A stretch of DNA of 64,000 bases from Paenibacillus aceris (GCF_017874035.1 NZ_JAGGKV010000001.1:310001-374000), one strand, 5' to 3'; positions 29,355-38,425 are shown, counted from the stretch's first letter. Numbers and translations are program-made. Notes: a model not told the origin generated them from the sequence alone.

Positions 29355-29402
29355 GCAAAACAAGAGCCTTCTGCCCTGTTAGTCTTATCGACCAAAAGGC
29401 TC
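29355..29402 (-). terminator. Probable terminator after yraN
   Basis: On the minus strand GAGCCTT pairs with AAGGCTC across a 25-base loop region and TTGTTTTG follows. The stem includes the yraN stop codon. The loop is long, so this is less certain than the other terminators. Confidence 0.45.
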
Positions 29403-29778
29403 AAAAGGCTCCTTCTATATGTTCAATATGAGGCGCTGCTCCTTCTGTGGATATTTCGACGGCAATCACGTCAAAACGCACGGGCAGCTCATATTTTTGA
29501 AAACGATGCAAGTAATATTGGGCGGTTTCTTTAACTTTCAATTGCTTACGAATATCAACGGATTCTTTGGCTAGCCCAAATCGGCCAGAAGAACGTCTTG
29601 TTCTGACTTCAACAAATACGAGAGTTCCTGCTTGCTCAGCAATGATATCCAACTCACCCGTGCGGCAGCGCCAATTCCTTGCAACAATCCGATAATTCTG
29701 TTTGCTCAAAAATGCTTCTGCCGCATCTTCGCCAAGCTTTCCAAGCTGTTTTCTGTTATCTATGCCATGCCCCTTCAT
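29401..29778 (-). CDS. YraN/UPF0102-family putative endonuclease
   Basis: This 125-residue protein matches the UPF0102 (YraN) family, which has a restriction-endonuclease-like fold. The motifs are visible as LGKLGEDAAEAFL (residues 12-24), RNWRCRTGELDIIAEQ with the conserved acidic residues, and TLVFVEVRTRRSSGRFG, where the Glu-Val-Arg/Lys motif would bind metal. Its ATG overlaps the ylqH stop by 4 bases, so it is translationally coupled to ylqH. The biological substrate is unknown. Confidence 0.88.
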   Translation of the reverse strand: MKGHGIDNRKQLGKLGEDAAEAFLSKQNYRIVARNWRCRTGELDIIAEQAGTLVFVEVRTRRSSGRFGLAKESVDIRKQLKVKETAQYYLHRFQKYELPVRFDVIAVEISTEGAAPHIEHIEGAF

Positions 29779-30092
29779 CCATTGTTCCTCTGCGAACGCA
29801 TTCGGTTATCCGAGCGGTAGATAAAACTCAGCACTTCCGCCACGAGCTGATATAACTCAGAAGGTATCTCCTGATCTAAATCCAGTTTGGATAACACTTC
29901 AACCAAAGAAGAATCCTCTTGAACGGGAATTCCGTTTTCTTTGGCTTTTTGCAAAATGGCTTCCGCCATTTGGCCCTTGCCTTTAGCGATTAGAGTTGGT
30001 GCTTTCTGTGTTTCTGGCGAGTAGCGAAGTGCCACAGCTTTTTTGATCGGAGTGGGTTCAGGTGTCCCTGTTGAATTTCTCTGCTTAGTCAT
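29775..30092 (-). CDS. ylqH: YlqH, orphan FlhB C-terminal-domain-like protein
   Basis: This 105-residue protein resembles only the cytoplasmic domain of FlhB (KKAVALRYSPETQKAPTLIA, then AILQKAKENGIPVQEDSSLV and VLSKLDLDQEIPSELYQLVA). It has no membrane part, and the NPTH self-cleavage motif of true FlhB is absent. Bacillus subtilis carries a similar gene, ylqH, at the same locus between rnhB and sucC. It overlaps both ylqG and yraN by 4 bases, forming a tightly coupled set. Its role is unknown. Confidence 0.85.
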   Translation of the reverse strand: MTKQRNSTGTPEPTPIKKAVALRYSPETQKAPTLIAKGKGQMAEAILQKAKENGIPVQEDSSLVEVLSKLDLDQEIPSELYQLVAEVLSFIYRSDNRMRSQRNNG

Positions 30093-31759
30093 GCCCGGAA
30101 GTCTACCCCCTTGTACGTTTGAGGAAGATAGAGCGAGCGTAAATCAGCGCGACCATCAGAAACTGCTTTCCCATCATTATCATTTACGATTGGCTGCGGA
30201 TAAGGTGAACATTTCAAAGAAATAAACTGATACCCAGCCTTATTCATCGCCGCCGATATTTCTTCCTTGGACTCCTCCATCATAGGAGCCAGTGCCGGAT
30301 GATCATTATGTATCGTCAAAGAAACGATCTTATTCACGACATGTACATCAACTAGCGTATTTCCCATGACTTTCATTTGAAGATCGAACAACAATCGGCA
30401 GTTGCTCGAATCCACTTCCCCACGCTTGCCTTTGCGGGATTGAATATGAATTGCGGCAGATTGCTGACCGGTTCCATCCATAAAAGGAACAAATAATGTC
30501 ATATGGGCAAACATGGCGGATTTGTCACCTGTCAGCATCAACTGCTGGCCTGTAATCTGCCCAACGACTTGCTGCGCCGCCTCTTTGAGCGGCGCCGGCG
30601 TGTCATCAGAGGCTGTGAGCTGCAGCAGCAGACTCTTTAATGTCTCCGCAGCAGCAGGCTTGGCCGTATCGTCCTGTTGGGACGCCGTGGAGGCCAGACT
30701 AGGCAGCTGATCGTCCGTTTGCAGCCGTCCACGCAGCAATGCTTCGCCGCGCTCATCCAGCTTCGCTACCAGATGAGCCTCATGCTCAACGCCGACGGCT
30801 TTGAGCATCCTGCTGATCCAGTTAGGCTCTGGATCAGACTCAGGCCCCTGAGGCGCACTGCTGCGCGCCTCCATCGGCTCTGCCGCCTTCTGCTTCGCAG
30901 GCGGCTGCTGCACGAGCGAACCCGCCACAGGCGGTTCGCCTTCAGGCACAGGCTCAGCGCTTCGCGCCTGAGCCTCTGGCGCGGCCGCCGCCGGCTGCGC
31001 CGGAGCGGCGGCGAGTGGAGCGCCCGCTGCAGCGCCAGCTGGCGGAGCCGCTGCCGCGGCCGACGCCTCCGGCGGCCGCGCGGGCCATACAGCTGCGGCG
31101 GAAGCACGCAGCTCCTTCAGCAGCGCGACCACCTGCTTCGCGGTGTCCGCTGCCGGATGCTGCGGCTCCTGCTCCAGCAATGCCGCAGCCTGTTGTTCAA
31201 GCTGTTCCAGCAGCTTCCCAACGGGGGGCCCTGAAGTGACCTGCCTCAATGCCCCTACCGTTTCTTGCGTAAGGGGCAATCCTTTTTTATAGGCCAGAAT
31301 AGCGGCTTGAGCCCATTCTTCCTTATTTACGCCTTCAGGCAAATTACTCATCAAAGCTTCAAATGCTTTTACATTTTCCTTGGATACCGGAACGCCTTCC
31401 TGCTGCATCTGCTGTACCAATTGCCGGTTTCCAGCTGTATCCTTTACTGTGAAAGCCTTAAGAAGGTCACCAAGGGAATCTTCCGCAATCTGTACATCGG
31501 ATTCCGTCAGCGGCTTTAACAGAATTTGACCGCCATTGGATTCCGGTTGAACTTGCAAATACGTTACGTCTCCTTGCTTAAGCGGAGTTTCCAGTTTGGC
31601 CCGAACCTGTACCCCGCCAATATTAAGCAAAGCATCTTGATCGCTAAGCAGCTGAAGTACAACACCTTTCACAACTTGCCCTACTTTTAGTTCGAGCACT
31701 TTGCTTTCAGAGGCTGTCAGGTCTCCAACCAAGCTGCGAATTAATCCACTAATGTTCAT
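30089..31759 (-). CDS. YlqG-like protein with FliK-type C-terminal domain and Ala/Pro-rich linker
   Basis: This 556-residue protein lies at the ylqG position. The N-terminal 120 residues form a compact domain (SKVLELKVGQVVKGVVLQLL). Residues about 200-330 are an Ala/Pro/Glu-rich linker encoded by markedly GC-rich DNA (about 30800-31200). The C-terminal 130 residues resemble the hook-length-control FliK domain (LFDLQMKVMGNTLVDVHVVN). With ylqH next door, the pair looks like a separate FliK/FlhB-like unit away from the flagellar operon. The ATG at 31759 follows GAGGTG; an upstream GTG lies inside that site. Function unknown. Confidence 0.82.
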   Translation of the reverse strand: MNISGLIRSLVGDLTASESKVLELKVGQVVKGVVLQLLSDQDALLNIGGVQVRAKLETPLKQGDVTYLQVQPESNGGQILLKPLTESDVQIAEDSLGDLLKAFTVKDTAGNRQLVQQMQQEGVPVSKENVKAFEALMSNLPEGVNKEEWAQAAILAYKKGLPLTQETVGALRQVTSGPPVGKLLEQLEQQAAALLEQEPQHPAADTAKQVVALLKELRASAAAVWPARPPEASAAAAAPPAGAAAGAPLAAAPAQPAAAAPEAQARSAEPVPEGEPPVAGSLVQQPPAKQKAAEPMEARSSAPQGPESDPEPNWISRMLKAVGVEHEAHLVAKLDERGEALLRGRLQTDDQLPSLASTASQQDDTAKPAAAETLKSLLLQLTASDDTPAPLKEAAQQVVGQITGQQLMLTGDKSAMFAHMTLFVPFMDGTGQQSAAIHIQSRKGKRGEVDSSNCRLLFDLQMKVMGNTLVDVHVVNKIVSLTIHNDHPALAPMMEESKEEISAAMNKAGYQFISLKCSPYPQPIVNDNDGKAVSDGRADLRSLYLPQTYKGVDFRA

Positions 31760-31833
31760 CCCGTTCACCTCAAGTCTTTCTTAATCTTATGTATATTATC
31801 GGCGGCTTCTTGCCATTTCTTAATAAGACGAAG

Positions 31834-32478
31834 TCATATGAAGTCCAGTTCCAACTGTTCGGATTGCTGCGGAGCTTTTTCTTCCAACTGTGCCATGACT
31901 TTGCGTATAAATAATTTACGGTGAAGCGGTGTTGGACCATAACGCAAAAGCATCTCCCTATGGTGCTTTGTCGCATAGCCTTTATGTACGGCAAGTCCAT
32001 ATTCGGGATATTGCTCATCCCACTCTGCGCACATCCGGTCCCTCGTTACCTTCGCAATAATTGACGCGGCCGCAATGGATTGACTCAGCGCATCCCCGTG
32101 TATAATGGCGGTTTGCGGAATATCCAAATCCACGCTCTCCGCATCAACCAGCAAAAAGTCAGGCATTTGGCTTAACTCCTCTACCGCCTGCTTCATAGCC
32201 AATCTTGCAGCTTGCTTAATATTAATCGATTCAATTTTATCAACATCAACGATGCCAACTCCAACAGTTACAGCTTCCTTCATGATCAGGTCAAAGAGAA
32301 CATCCCGTTTCTTCTCAGAGAGCTTCTTTGAATCATTTACTCCATCAAGCACAAAGCCTTTTGGAAGGATCACAGCAGCTGCAACGACATCACCGAATAA
32401 ACAACCTCTTCCTACCTCGTCGATCCCGGCAACAAGACTGAAGCCTTGCTCCCATACTTCTTTTTCGTGCTCCAGCAA
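31834..32478 (-). CDS. rnhB: Ribonuclease HII
   Basis: RNase HII removes ribonucleotides from DNA. The 214-residue protein has the DEDD catalytic set: Asp and Glu in GIDEVGRGCLFGDV, Asp in LLVDAESVD, and Asp in GDALSQSIAAASIIAKVTRD. The C-terminal KGYATKHHREMLLRYGPTPL is also typical. The start is TTG at 32478, preceded by AAAGGGGCGAG; an upstream in-frame TGA rules out an earlier start. Confidence 0.95.
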   Translation of the reverse strand: MLEHEKEVWEQGFSLVAGIDEVGRGCLFGDVVAAAVILPKGFVLDGVNDSKKLSEKKRDVLFDLIMKEAVTVGVGIVDVDKIESINIKQAARLAMKQAVEELSQMPDFLLVDAESVDLDIPQTAIIHGDALSQSIAAASIIAKVTRDRMCAEWDEQYPEYGLAVHKGYATKHHREMLLRYGPTPLHRKLFIRKVMAQLEEKAPQQSEQLELDFI

Positions 32479-32504
32479 AGACGCTCGCCCCTTTCCATCT
32501 CACC

Positions 32505-32534
32505 ATTATAAGGGATTGCCGCTTCGTCAAGCCA
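32505..32534 (-). promoter_or_regulatory. Possible promoter for the rnhB-ylqG-ylqH-yraN unit
   Basis: A perfect TATAAT lies at 32505-32510 on the minus strand, with TGGCTT 18 bases upstream (32529-32534). A better -35, TTGACG, is present but only 14 bases away. It lies just after the rbgA terminator, where a new promoter would be expected. Confidence 0.4.
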
Positions 32535-32559
32535 TACCCATTTTTTTCTGCAAGAAAGT

Positions 32560-32608
32560 AAAAAAACCACAATCGGCCCGCTTGTCAGCTTAGTCCGAAA
32601 GTGGTTTT
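32560..32608 (-). terminator. Intrinsic terminator after rbgA
   Basis: On the minus strand AAAACCAC..TCGG pairs with CCGA..GTGGTTTT around an 18-base loop, followed by a T run. It lies 11 bases after the rbgA stop. Confidence 0.8.
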
Positions 32609-32619
32609 ATGTGAATTGT

Positions 32620-33483
32620 TTACTGAGGCTTTTCCAAAGAAATACGTCCCATTTTGCCTGCACGAAGATCACGAATAATGATTAAGGATGCTTTATCCAA
32701 ATCCACTTTACCACCGCTTACAATGGCTCCGCGTTTTCGACCGATTGCTTCCATTACCTTGACCACTTCCTGCACGTTCTCCATATCCTCTGGAAGGTCG
32801 GTTACTCCGAATCGCTCTTGAAGAGCTGCACCATAATGTTCAACCATGTAGCGAACAACAAAAAGCGCAATATCATCCAAATGCAGCAATTCTTCTTTAA
32901 TCGCACCAGTCGCTGCAAGTCGTTGACCTACCAATTGATCCTCGAATTTCGGCCACAAAATACCTGGCGTATCCAGCAAGTCCATTTCAGTTCCGACTTT
33001 AATCCACTGTTGACCTTTAGTAACACCTGGCTTATCGCCCGTTGCTGCGATTTTCTTACCCGCCAACTGATTGATGAGCGTTGATTTCCCAACGTTAGGA
33101 ATGCCGACGATGAGTGCCCTTACAGCACGAGGATTAATTCCTCTGCTGATTTGACGTTCAATTTTATGTGCCCACAGCTGTTTTACGCGCGGTAAAATTT
33201 CTTTGGTCGCAGTTCCAGTTGCCGCATCGATCGGCAAAGCAGGCAATCCTTGATCAGCAAAATACTTAACCCACTGCGAAGTTACTTGGGGATCAGCCAA
33301 ATCGTTTTTATTCAGAAGGACCAGGCGAGGCTTTCCCTTCAAAATTTCATCTACCATCGGGTTCCGGCTGGATAGTGGTACGCGCGCATCCAAGAGCTCA
33401 ATGACGACATCAATCAGCTTCAGCTTGTCTTCAATCTGCCTTCGAGCTTTGGTCATATGACCGGGAAACCATTGAATGGTCAT
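32620..33483 (-). CDS. rbgA: RbgA (YlqF), ribosome biogenesis GTPase
   Basis: RbgA is a circularly permuted GTPase needed for late 50S subunit assembly. In the 287-residue protein the motifs appear in permuted order: G4 as LLNKNDLAD (about residue 57), then G1 as [15 protein letters not shown] (about residue 125), then G3 as [10 protein letters not shown]. The N-terminal [19 protein letters not shown] is diagnostic. It lies between lepB and rnhB, as in Bacillus. Confidence 0.96.
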   Translation of the reverse strand: MTIQWFPGHMTKARRQIEDKLKLIDVVIELLDARVPLSSRNPMVDEILKGKPRLVLLNKNDLADPQVTSQWVKYFADQGLPALPIDAATGTATKEILPRVKQLWAHKIERQISRGINPRAVRALIVGIPNVGKSTLINQLAGKKIAATGDKPGVTKGQQWIKVGTEMDLLDTPGILWPKFEDQLVGQRLAATGAIKEELLHLDDIALFVVRYMVEHYGAALQERFGVTDLPEDMENVQEVVKVMEAIGRKRGAIVSGGKVDLDKASLIIIRDLRAGKMGRISLEKPQ

Positions 33484-33494
33484 TCTTCTTCACC

Positions 33495-34112
33495 TCAAAA
33501 ATGTATAAAACTAATTTTGTTTAGCGGCCAAAAGATAACTTCTGCGCGCCCAACGACTTTATTGTACGGAACGAAGCCTACACTTTTTGCTCGGCTATCT
33601 TTTGAATTCGGACGGTTATCCCCCATTGCGAACAGCTCTCCATCCGGCACTTTCGTTTCCGGGAAGTCTGACAATGTATTATAAGCATGTCCTTCTTTAT
33701 TGGCTTGTTCAATAGCTTCTTTGATGAAAGGCTGATCAATTTCTTGACCATTAATGAACACCTTATCACCTGTTACTTTCACCGTTTCCCCTGGGAGAGC
33801 GATAACGCGCTTAATGTAATCTTTCCCTTCCGGTGCGTGGAAAACGATAACTTCTCCCCTTTTGGGAGCGCGAATGTCATAGACAATTTTATTCACAATC
33901 AATCGTTCGCCGGTTAAGAAATTCGGACGCATGGAATCACCATCAACGATGAAAGGTGAGAACAAGAACCAGCGAATGATAATAACGAGCACACCCGCGA
34001 TGACTAGTGCTTTGATCCATTCCCATGTTTCGCTTTTTGCTGTTTTTGCCGGTACTGCCTCTGCAGTCGTAACTGAGCTTACTTTAGGCTGATCTTGCTC
34101 ATTCTGTTCCAT
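33495..34112 (-). CDS. lepB: Type I signal peptidase
   Basis: This enzyme cleaves signal peptides outside the membrane. The 205-residue protein has an acidic cytoplasmic tail, one transmembrane helix (about residues 32-52), the catalytic Ser in VDGDSMRPNF and the catalytic Lys in KDYIKRVIALPGE, plus the box E pattern MGDNRPNSKDSR. It is the single-helix Sip type of Gram-positives. The ATG at 34112 and an adjacent GTG at 34115 are both possible after AGAGG. It sits between rplS and rbgA. Confidence 0.95.
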   Translation of the reverse strand: MEQNEQDQPKVSSVTTAEAVPAKTAKSETWEWIKALVIAGVLVIIIRWFLFSPFIVDGDSMRPNFLTGERLIVNKIVYDIRAPKRGEVIVFHAPEGKDYIKRVIALPGETVKVTGDKVFINGQEIDQPFIKEAIEQANKEGHAYNTLSDFPETKVPDGELFAMGDNRPNSKDSRAKSVGFVPYNKVVGRAEVIFWPLNKISFIHF

Positions 34113-34160
34113 CACTGATTGCCTCTTTTCCAGTTTTGGTTTTATGTATATAGTTTGCCC

Positions 34161-34202
34161 TGTAAAAATGAAAAGGAGACTTGCCTAAACAAGCCCCCCG
34201 TT
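34161..34202 (-). terminator. Intrinsic terminator after rplS
   Basis: On the minus strand GGGGGCTTG pairs with CAAGTCTCC (wobbles included) around a 6-base loop, followed by TTTTCATTTTT. It begins 4 bases after the rplS stop. Confidence 0.75.
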
Positions 34203-34205
34203 TTC

Positions 34206-34547
34206 TTATCGAATTTCTTTGATTCTTGCTGCTTTTCCACGAAGACCACGCAGATAATAAAGTTTCGCACGACGAACTTTACCACGGCGAGCCACTTCAA
34301 TCTTCTCAATCTTCGGAGAATGGAATGGGAAAGTTCTTTCCACACCCACACCGTAAGAAATTTTACGAACTGTAAACGTTTCGCTGATTCCACCGCCGTG
34401 GCGTTTAATAACAACACCTTCGAACAGCTGAATACGCTCACGTGTACCCTCGATAACTTTTACGTGTACTTTAAGTGTGTCTCCTGGACGGAAATTAGGA
34501 ATATCCGTACGGAGTTGCTCTTTCGTAATCTCTTGAATAAGATTCAT
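34206..34547 (-). CDS. rplS: 50S ribosomal protein L19
   Basis: L19 sits at the 30S-50S interface. The 113-residue protein shows [40 protein letters not shown] and the basic C-terminus [20 protein letters not shown], all standard. The ATG follows AAGGAGGGAG. It has its own promoter and a leader of about 108 bases between it and trmD, suggesting autogenous control. Confidence 0.98.
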   Translation of the reverse strand: MNLIQEITKEQLRTDIPNFRPGDTLKVHVKVIEGTRERIQLFEGVVIKRHGGGISETFTVRKISYGVGVERTFPFHSPKIEKIEVARRGKVRRAKLYYLRGLRGKAARIKEIR

Positions 34548-34656
34548 AGTTGACTCCCTCCTTCCACACAGGTGTTCATTCCGCTTATCTAATAGTAATT
34601 CTTAGCTGTTATGCGTAGAGGACCACCAGACTCGAACTGTTGAAAAATTCACAACA
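34548..34656 (-). ncRNA. Candidate L19 autoregulatory leader of rplS
   Basis: The expected rplS transcript starts near 34656 and has a leader of about 108 bases before the ATG. It contains a strong hairpin, CTGTTGTGAA-TTTTTCAACAG (around 34635-34656), and GC-rich segments downstream that could pair. L19 leader RNAs are known upstream of rplS in Firmicutes. I could not align this sequence to the family model, so the identity is an inference from position and structure. Confidence 0.4.
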
Positions 34657-34662
34657 GAATAT

Positions 34663-34691
34663 ATATTATCATAGATGGAGAAGAAATTCAA
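34663..34691 (-). promoter_or_regulatory. Sigma-A promoter of rplS
   Basis: On the minus strand TTGAAT (34686-34691), a 17-base spacer and TAATAT (34663-34668) form a good sigma-A promoter, placed just after the trmD stop. Confidence 0.7.
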
Positions 34692-34712
34692 TAGAGAAGT
34701 TTTCGGGGGAGA

Positions 34713-35471
34713 TTACTTCGTCTGTTTCCTCTCTTGCCATTCCATGATCCATGCTTTTTCCTCTTTGGAAAACTCTCTTCCTTCAAGCAAATCAGGCCTG
34801 CGGTCTAATGTGCGGAATAAAGATTCCTTACGCCGCCAACGCTTCACATTTTCATGATGACCTGATAAAAGCATCTCAGGCACTTCCCACTCTCTAAACT
34901 TAGCAGGCCTTGTATAATGCGGGTACTCCAAAAGACCTGTAGAGAACGAATCCGTCACCGCCGACATCTCATTGCCCAGCACACCTGGCAGGAGCCTCAC
35001 TACGCTGTCAATTACGACCATAGCGGGTAATTCGCCGCCGGTTAACACGTAATCGCCAATGGACAGCTCATCGGTCACCAGATACTGTCTAATACGCTCA
35101 TCATAACCCTCATAATGACCGCAAATAAAAACAAGATGCTCTTCATTTGAGAGTTCTTCCGCGATCTTCTGTGAAAAAGGCGTCCCTTGTGGGCACATAA
35201 GAATGACCCGAGGCTTGACAGGATCTTGATCGGCACTTTGATGCTTAGGCAGGTCTTCCACAGCGGCAAATATCGGCTCCGGCTTTAAAACCATTCCGCC
35301 GCCACCGCCATAGGGATAATCATCGACCGTATTGTGCTTATTATTGGAGTAATCACGAAAATTTACGGTGTTTAGACTAACAATCCCCTTGTCACGAGCT
35401 TTCCCCAAAATGCTCGACGAAAATACCCCATCAAACATTTCCGGAAACAAGGTCAATACATCGATTCTCAT
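34713..35471 (-). CDS. trmD: TrmD, tRNA (guanine-N1)-methyltransferase
   Basis: TrmD methylates G37 of tRNAs reading CNN codons, preventing frameshifts. The 252-residue protein has the SPOUT knot features [20 protein letters not shown] and [20 protein letters not shown], and the catalytic Asp region SVTDSF-like (here [19 protein letters not shown]). Length is normal. It overlaps rimM by 4 bases, the usual coupling. Confidence 0.97.
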   Translation of the reverse strand: MRIDVLTLFPEMFDGVFSSSILGKARDKGIVSLNTVNFRDYSNNKHNTVDDYPYGGGGGMVLKPEPIFAAVEDLPKHQSADQDPVKPRVILMCPQGTPFSQKIAEELSNEEHLVFICGHYEGYDERIRQYLVTDELSIGDYVLTGGELPAMVVIDSVVRLLPGVLGNEMSAVTDSFSTGLLEYPHYTRPAKFREWEVPEMLLSGHHENVKRWRRKESLFRTLDRRPDLLEGREFSKEEKAWIMEWQERKQTK

Positions 35472-36004
35472 TCCATTAACCCTTCCATCAAATGAATCCG
35501 TATTGTTTTAGCAGCAATATCTACCTTCAAGATCACATCATCAATGACAGGAAGCAGCAGTTGTTTGCCTTTTGGCAAGTCCACAACCCAAACGTCATTC
35601 GCACCAGGTGTCAACACTTCAGAAACAAGCCCTAATTCTTGGCCATCCTCCGTTACGACCTTACAGCCAATTATCTGATGATAATAGTACTCTCCCTCTT
35701 CCAAAGGCTGTTGATTCTTTGCTTCAATCTTAAGCAGCGATCCTTTGAATTTCTCAACCTCATTGATGTTGCTGAACTGTGCAAATTGCACGATAAACAG
35801 ATTTTTATGTAAGCGGGAGGTTTGAACCGTCACCGGCGTTTGCTTATTTTGAGAATCAACAATAATTAACGAATTACCCTTATCAAAACGTTCTGGAAAA
35901 TCAGTTTCCGGTACGATTTTCAATTCTCCGCGAATCCCGTGGGTATTTGCGATTTTACCAACAGTAATTAGTTTTTCGGTCATTTGCGCTTGCCCAACCT
36001 CCAT
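35468..36004 (-). CDS. rimM: RimM, 16S rRNA processing/30S maturation factor
   Basis: RimM binds S19 and matures the 30S head. The 178-residue protein has the N-terminal RimM domain ([20 protein letters not shown]) and a C-terminal PRC-barrel domain ([20 protein letters not shown] to [20 protein letters not shown]). I chose ATG 36004, which has GAGG at 9 bases; an ATG 6 bases upstream is too close to that site. B. subtilis has ylqD between khpA and rimM; it is absent here. Confidence 0.95.
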   Translation of the reverse strand: MEVGQAQMTEKLITVGKIANTHGIRGELKIVPETDFPERFDKGNSLIIVDSQNKQTPVTVQTSRLHKNLFIVQFAQFSNINEVEKFKGSLLKIEAKNQQPLEEGEYYYHQIIGCKVVTEDGQELGLVSEVLTPGANDVWVVDLPKGKQLLLPVIDDVILKVDIAAKTIRIHLMEGLME

Positions 36005-36039
36005 CTTCATTTACCTCATACCTATTAAAGACCATATAA

Positions 36040-36067
36040 GAAAAAGGCTAGGAACTGAATCCTAACC
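36040..36067 (-). terminator. Probable terminator or attenuator between khpA and rimM
   Basis: On the minus strand GGTTAGGA pairs with TCCTAGCC (one wobble) around a 6-base loop, followed by TTTTTC. It lies a few bases after the khpA stop and may partly separate rpsP-khpA from rimM-trmD. Confidence 0.65.
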
Positions 36068-36074
36068 TAATTTC

Positions 36075-36305
36075 TTATGAAACGATTTCAACGGCTACCC
36101 GCTTCGTTTCTTTCACTGCTGCTGACGTGACTACCGTGCGGAGCGATTTCGCAATCTTGCCCTGCTTGCCGATCACTTTGCCGACATCATCGGGGTGAAC
36201 AGACAGCCTGTACTCAATTTTGTCATCCTTCTCCACAACAGCGACACGTACTTCTTCCGGATGATCAACAAGAGCCTTAGCAATAACGGTGATAAGATCC
36301 TTCAT
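36075..36305 (-). CDS. khpA: KhpA (YlqC), KH-domain RNA-binding protein
   Basis: KhpA is a small KH-domain protein that pairs with KhpB to bind RNA and affects cell division. The 76-residue protein starts MKDLITVIAKALVDHPEEVR and contains the KH core DDVGKVIGKQGKIAKSLRTV with the GxxG loop as GKQG. A longer upstream reading frame overlaps rpsP and lacks a ribosome site; the ATG at 36305 follows GGAGGG at 7 bases. It lies between rpsP and rimM, as expected. Confidence 0.94.
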   Translation of the reverse strand: MKDLITVIAKALVDHPEEVRVAVVEKDDKIEYRLSVHPDDVGKVIGKQGKIAKSLRTVVTSAAVKETKRVAVEIVS

Positions 36306-36331
36306 GAACCCACCCTCCGAAAGATAACAGA

Positions 36332-36604
36332 TTACTTCTGCAATTTCAGCTCGTGAAACTTTGTCATCAGACCTGCTTTGGAGAACAGGCTGCGAACTGT
36401 ATCGGACGGTTGAGCGCCAGTTTGAAGCCATTTCAGCGCTTTTTCCTCATCAAGGTTTACAGCTGCTGGTTCTGCAATCGGGTTATAAGTTCCGATTTCT
36501 TCGATAAAACGACCATCACGCGGGGAACGGGAATCCGATACCACCACACGGTAGAAAGGAGCTTTATGAGCGCCTACACGTTTAAGACGAATACGTACTG
36601 CCAT
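36332..36604 (-). CDS. rpsP: 30S ribosomal protein S16
   Basis: S16 is an early-binding 30S protein. The 90-residue protein starts [20 protein letters not shown] and contains [20 protein letters not shown], as expected. It follows ffh by 36 bases and precedes khpA by 26 bases, the conserved ffh-rpsP-khpA order. Confidence 0.98.
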   Translation of the reverse strand: MAVRIRLKRVGAHKAPFYRVVVSDSRSPRDGRFIEEIGTYNPIAEPAAVNLDEEKALKWLQTGAQPSDTVRSLFSKAGLMTKFHELKLQK

Positions 36605-36640
36605 GAAAAATCACCTCCTACTTAGAATAAAAAGCCTTAT

Positions 36641-37999
36641 TTAAAAGGGAAATTTAAATCCCTTGCCTAACTTCTTCATGCCTTTTGGACCTTTCGGTCC
36701 CATCATGCCGGAAAACTGCTTCATCATTTTGCGCATGTCATCAAACTGCTTAATGAAACGGTTAACCTCTTGCACCGTATTACCGCTGCCGAGTGCAATC
36801 CGCTTGCGACGGCTTGCATTCAGAAGCTCCGGCTTACGCTTCTCTTCTTTCGTCATCGACTTCACAATCGCCTCAACTCTAGCCATTTGCTTGTCGTCGA
36901 CCTTCATATCTTTCATGCCTTTGATCTTGTTCGCCCCTGGCAGCATCTCCAGTATCTGATCAAGCGGCCCCATCTTCTTCACTTGCTCCATTTGATCCAA
37001 GAAATCCTCGAAAGTGAACTCGGCGTTGCGCATTTTGCGCTCCATTTCTTTCGCTTTGTCCATATCGATACCGGCTTGCGCCTTCTCAATCAAAGTAAGC
37101 ATATCGCCCATGCCAAGAATTCTTGACGCCATCCGATCAGGGAAGAAAGGTTCCAACGCATCCATCTTCTCGCCGCTTGCGACGAACTTGATCGGACAAC
37201 CTGTAACGGCTTTGACAGATAACGCCGCACCACCGCGTGTATCGCCATCCAGTTTGGTTAGTACAACACCCGTGAGTTCCAATTGTTGATGGAAACTCTC
37301 GGCGACATTGACAGCATCCTGCCCCGTCATCGCATCGACAACAAGCAAAATTTCATCGGGCTCAACTGCGGTTCGAACATTTTTCAGTTCGTCCATCAGA
37401 TTCTCATCAATGTGCAAACGCCCCGCGGTATCAATGATCACATAATCATTGCCGTTATCTTTCGCATGTTGAAGACCGGCTTTGGCAATATCTACAGGAT
37501 TAACTTTATCCCCTAGAGCAAAAACTGGAACCTTCAATTGCTCACCAAGTACCTCTAATTGCTTGATTGCCGCGGGACGATAAATGTCACACGCAACAAG
37601 CAGTGGTCTATGGTTTTGTTTAAGAAGCATCTTCGCCAGTTTACCGGACGTCGTTGTCTTACCTGCCCCTTGCAAACCTGCCATCATAATGACAGTCGGC
37701 GGCCGATTGGAACGCGCCAGCTTGCTTTGCGTGCCACCCATAAGCGCTGTGAGCTCTTTGTTAACGATATCGATAACGACCATGCCCGGTGTAAAGGACT
37801 TCAGCACTTCTTGTCCGATAGCTTGTTCTTTCACCTTAGCAATAAAGTCTTTCACCACTTTAAAGTTAACGTCCGCTTCAAGCAGAGCGAGCCTAACCTC
37901 GCGAAGCGCTTCGCCTACATCTTCTTCCGTCAGCTTACCTTTGCTTCTCAGCTTGCCGAACACGTTCTGTAATCGGTTTGCTAATCCTTCAAATGCCAT
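36641..37999 (-). CDS. ffh: Ffh, signal recognition particle GTPase
   Basis: Ffh is the SRP54 homologue that binds signal sequences and 4.5S/6S-type SRP RNA. The 452-residue protein has the N domain (FEGLANRLQNVFGKLRSKGK), the GTPase G1 GLQGAGKTTTSGKLAKML, DTAGR and TKLDGDTRGGAALSV motifs. The methionine-rich M domain follows, with the RNA-binding SGNTVQEVNRFIKQF and a GMMGPKGPKGMKK tail. The ATG at 37999 follows GGAGGTGAAGCGC; a GTG within that site is not used. ylxM lies 25 bases upstream. Confidence 0.97.
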   Translation of the reverse strand: MAFEGLANRLQNVFGKLRSKGKLTEEDVGEALREVRLALLEADVNFKVVKDFIAKVKEQAIGQEVLKSFTPGMVVIDIVNKELTALMGGTQSKLARSNRPPTVIMMAGLQGAGKTTTSGKLAKMLLKQNHRPLLVACDIYRPAAIKQLEVLGEQLKVPVFALGDKVNPVDIAKAGLQHAKDNGNDYVIIDTAGRLHIDENLMDELKNVRTAVEPDEILLVVDAMTGQDAVNVAESFHQQLELTGVVLTKLDGDTRGGAALSVKAVTGCPIKFVASGEKMDALEPFFPDRMASRILGMGDMLTLIEKAQAGIDMDKAKEMERKMRNAEFTFEDFLDQMEQVKKMGPLDQILEMLPGANKIKGMKDMKVDDKQMARVEAIVKSMTKEEKRKPELLNASRRKRIALGSGNTVQEVNRFIKQFDDMRKMMKQFSGMMGPKGPKGMKKLGKGFKFPF

Positions 38000-38024
38000 G
38001 CGCTTCACCTCCTGCTTGGACTTT

Positions 38025-38375
38025 TTAATCGATCCCTATTATTGTATCAAAAAGCTCCGACGTTTTCCTCTTTAGCTCCGGGTCACAGCTTTCCAGCATA
38101 TGATCGAGCTCTGTGCGCAGCTTCATCCGTTGTTCATGCTTATGTAACAAGTGCAGTTTAGCTTCATATTCCTGTAAAGTTAATTCTGCGCGTTTTATAT
38201 GTTCATACACCGCTTGGCGGCTTATTTCGAAATTCTCGGCAATCTCTCCGAGCGAGTAATCATCATGAAAATACAGTTGAAGGAATGTTCTCTGCTTCTC
38301 GGTTAAAAGTGGTTCATAGAAGTCAAACAGCAGATTGATGCGATTCGTCTTCGCAAGCATTTGATCGACAGTCAT
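38025..38375 (-). CDS. ylxM: YlxM/UPF0122-family HTH protein
   Basis: YlxM is a small sigma-70-region-4-like helix-turn-helix protein always encoded next to ffh. It has been linked to SRP function, but its role is not settled. The 116-residue protein shows [20 protein letters not shown] and [20 protein letters not shown], the family hallmark. The start is the ATG at 38375 after GGAGGTGGATTC; the 14-codon upstream extension has no ribosome site. It opens the ylxM-ffh-rpsP-khpA unit behind a strong promoter. Confidence 0.94.
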   Translation of the reverse strand: MTVDQMLAKTNRINLLFDFYEPLLTEKQRTFLQLYFHDDYSLGEIAENFEISRQAVYEHIKRAELTLQEYEAKLHLLHKHEQRMKLRTELDHMLESCDPELKRKTSELFDTIIGID

Positions 38376-38425
38376 GAATCCACCTCCGTAAAGGTTGCAC
38401 CCTTGACAGCAGCACAACAGAACCT

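Noticed and set aside
30600..31240. Long plus-strand and minus-strand open frames across the GC-rich part of ylqG
   Set aside because: They are Arg/Leu-rich shadows caused by the high GC content and have no ribosome sites.
36306..36431. Longer khpA start adding 42 residues
   Set aside because: It overlaps rpsP in another frame and has no ribosome site, while the ATG at 36305 has GGAGGG at the right distance.
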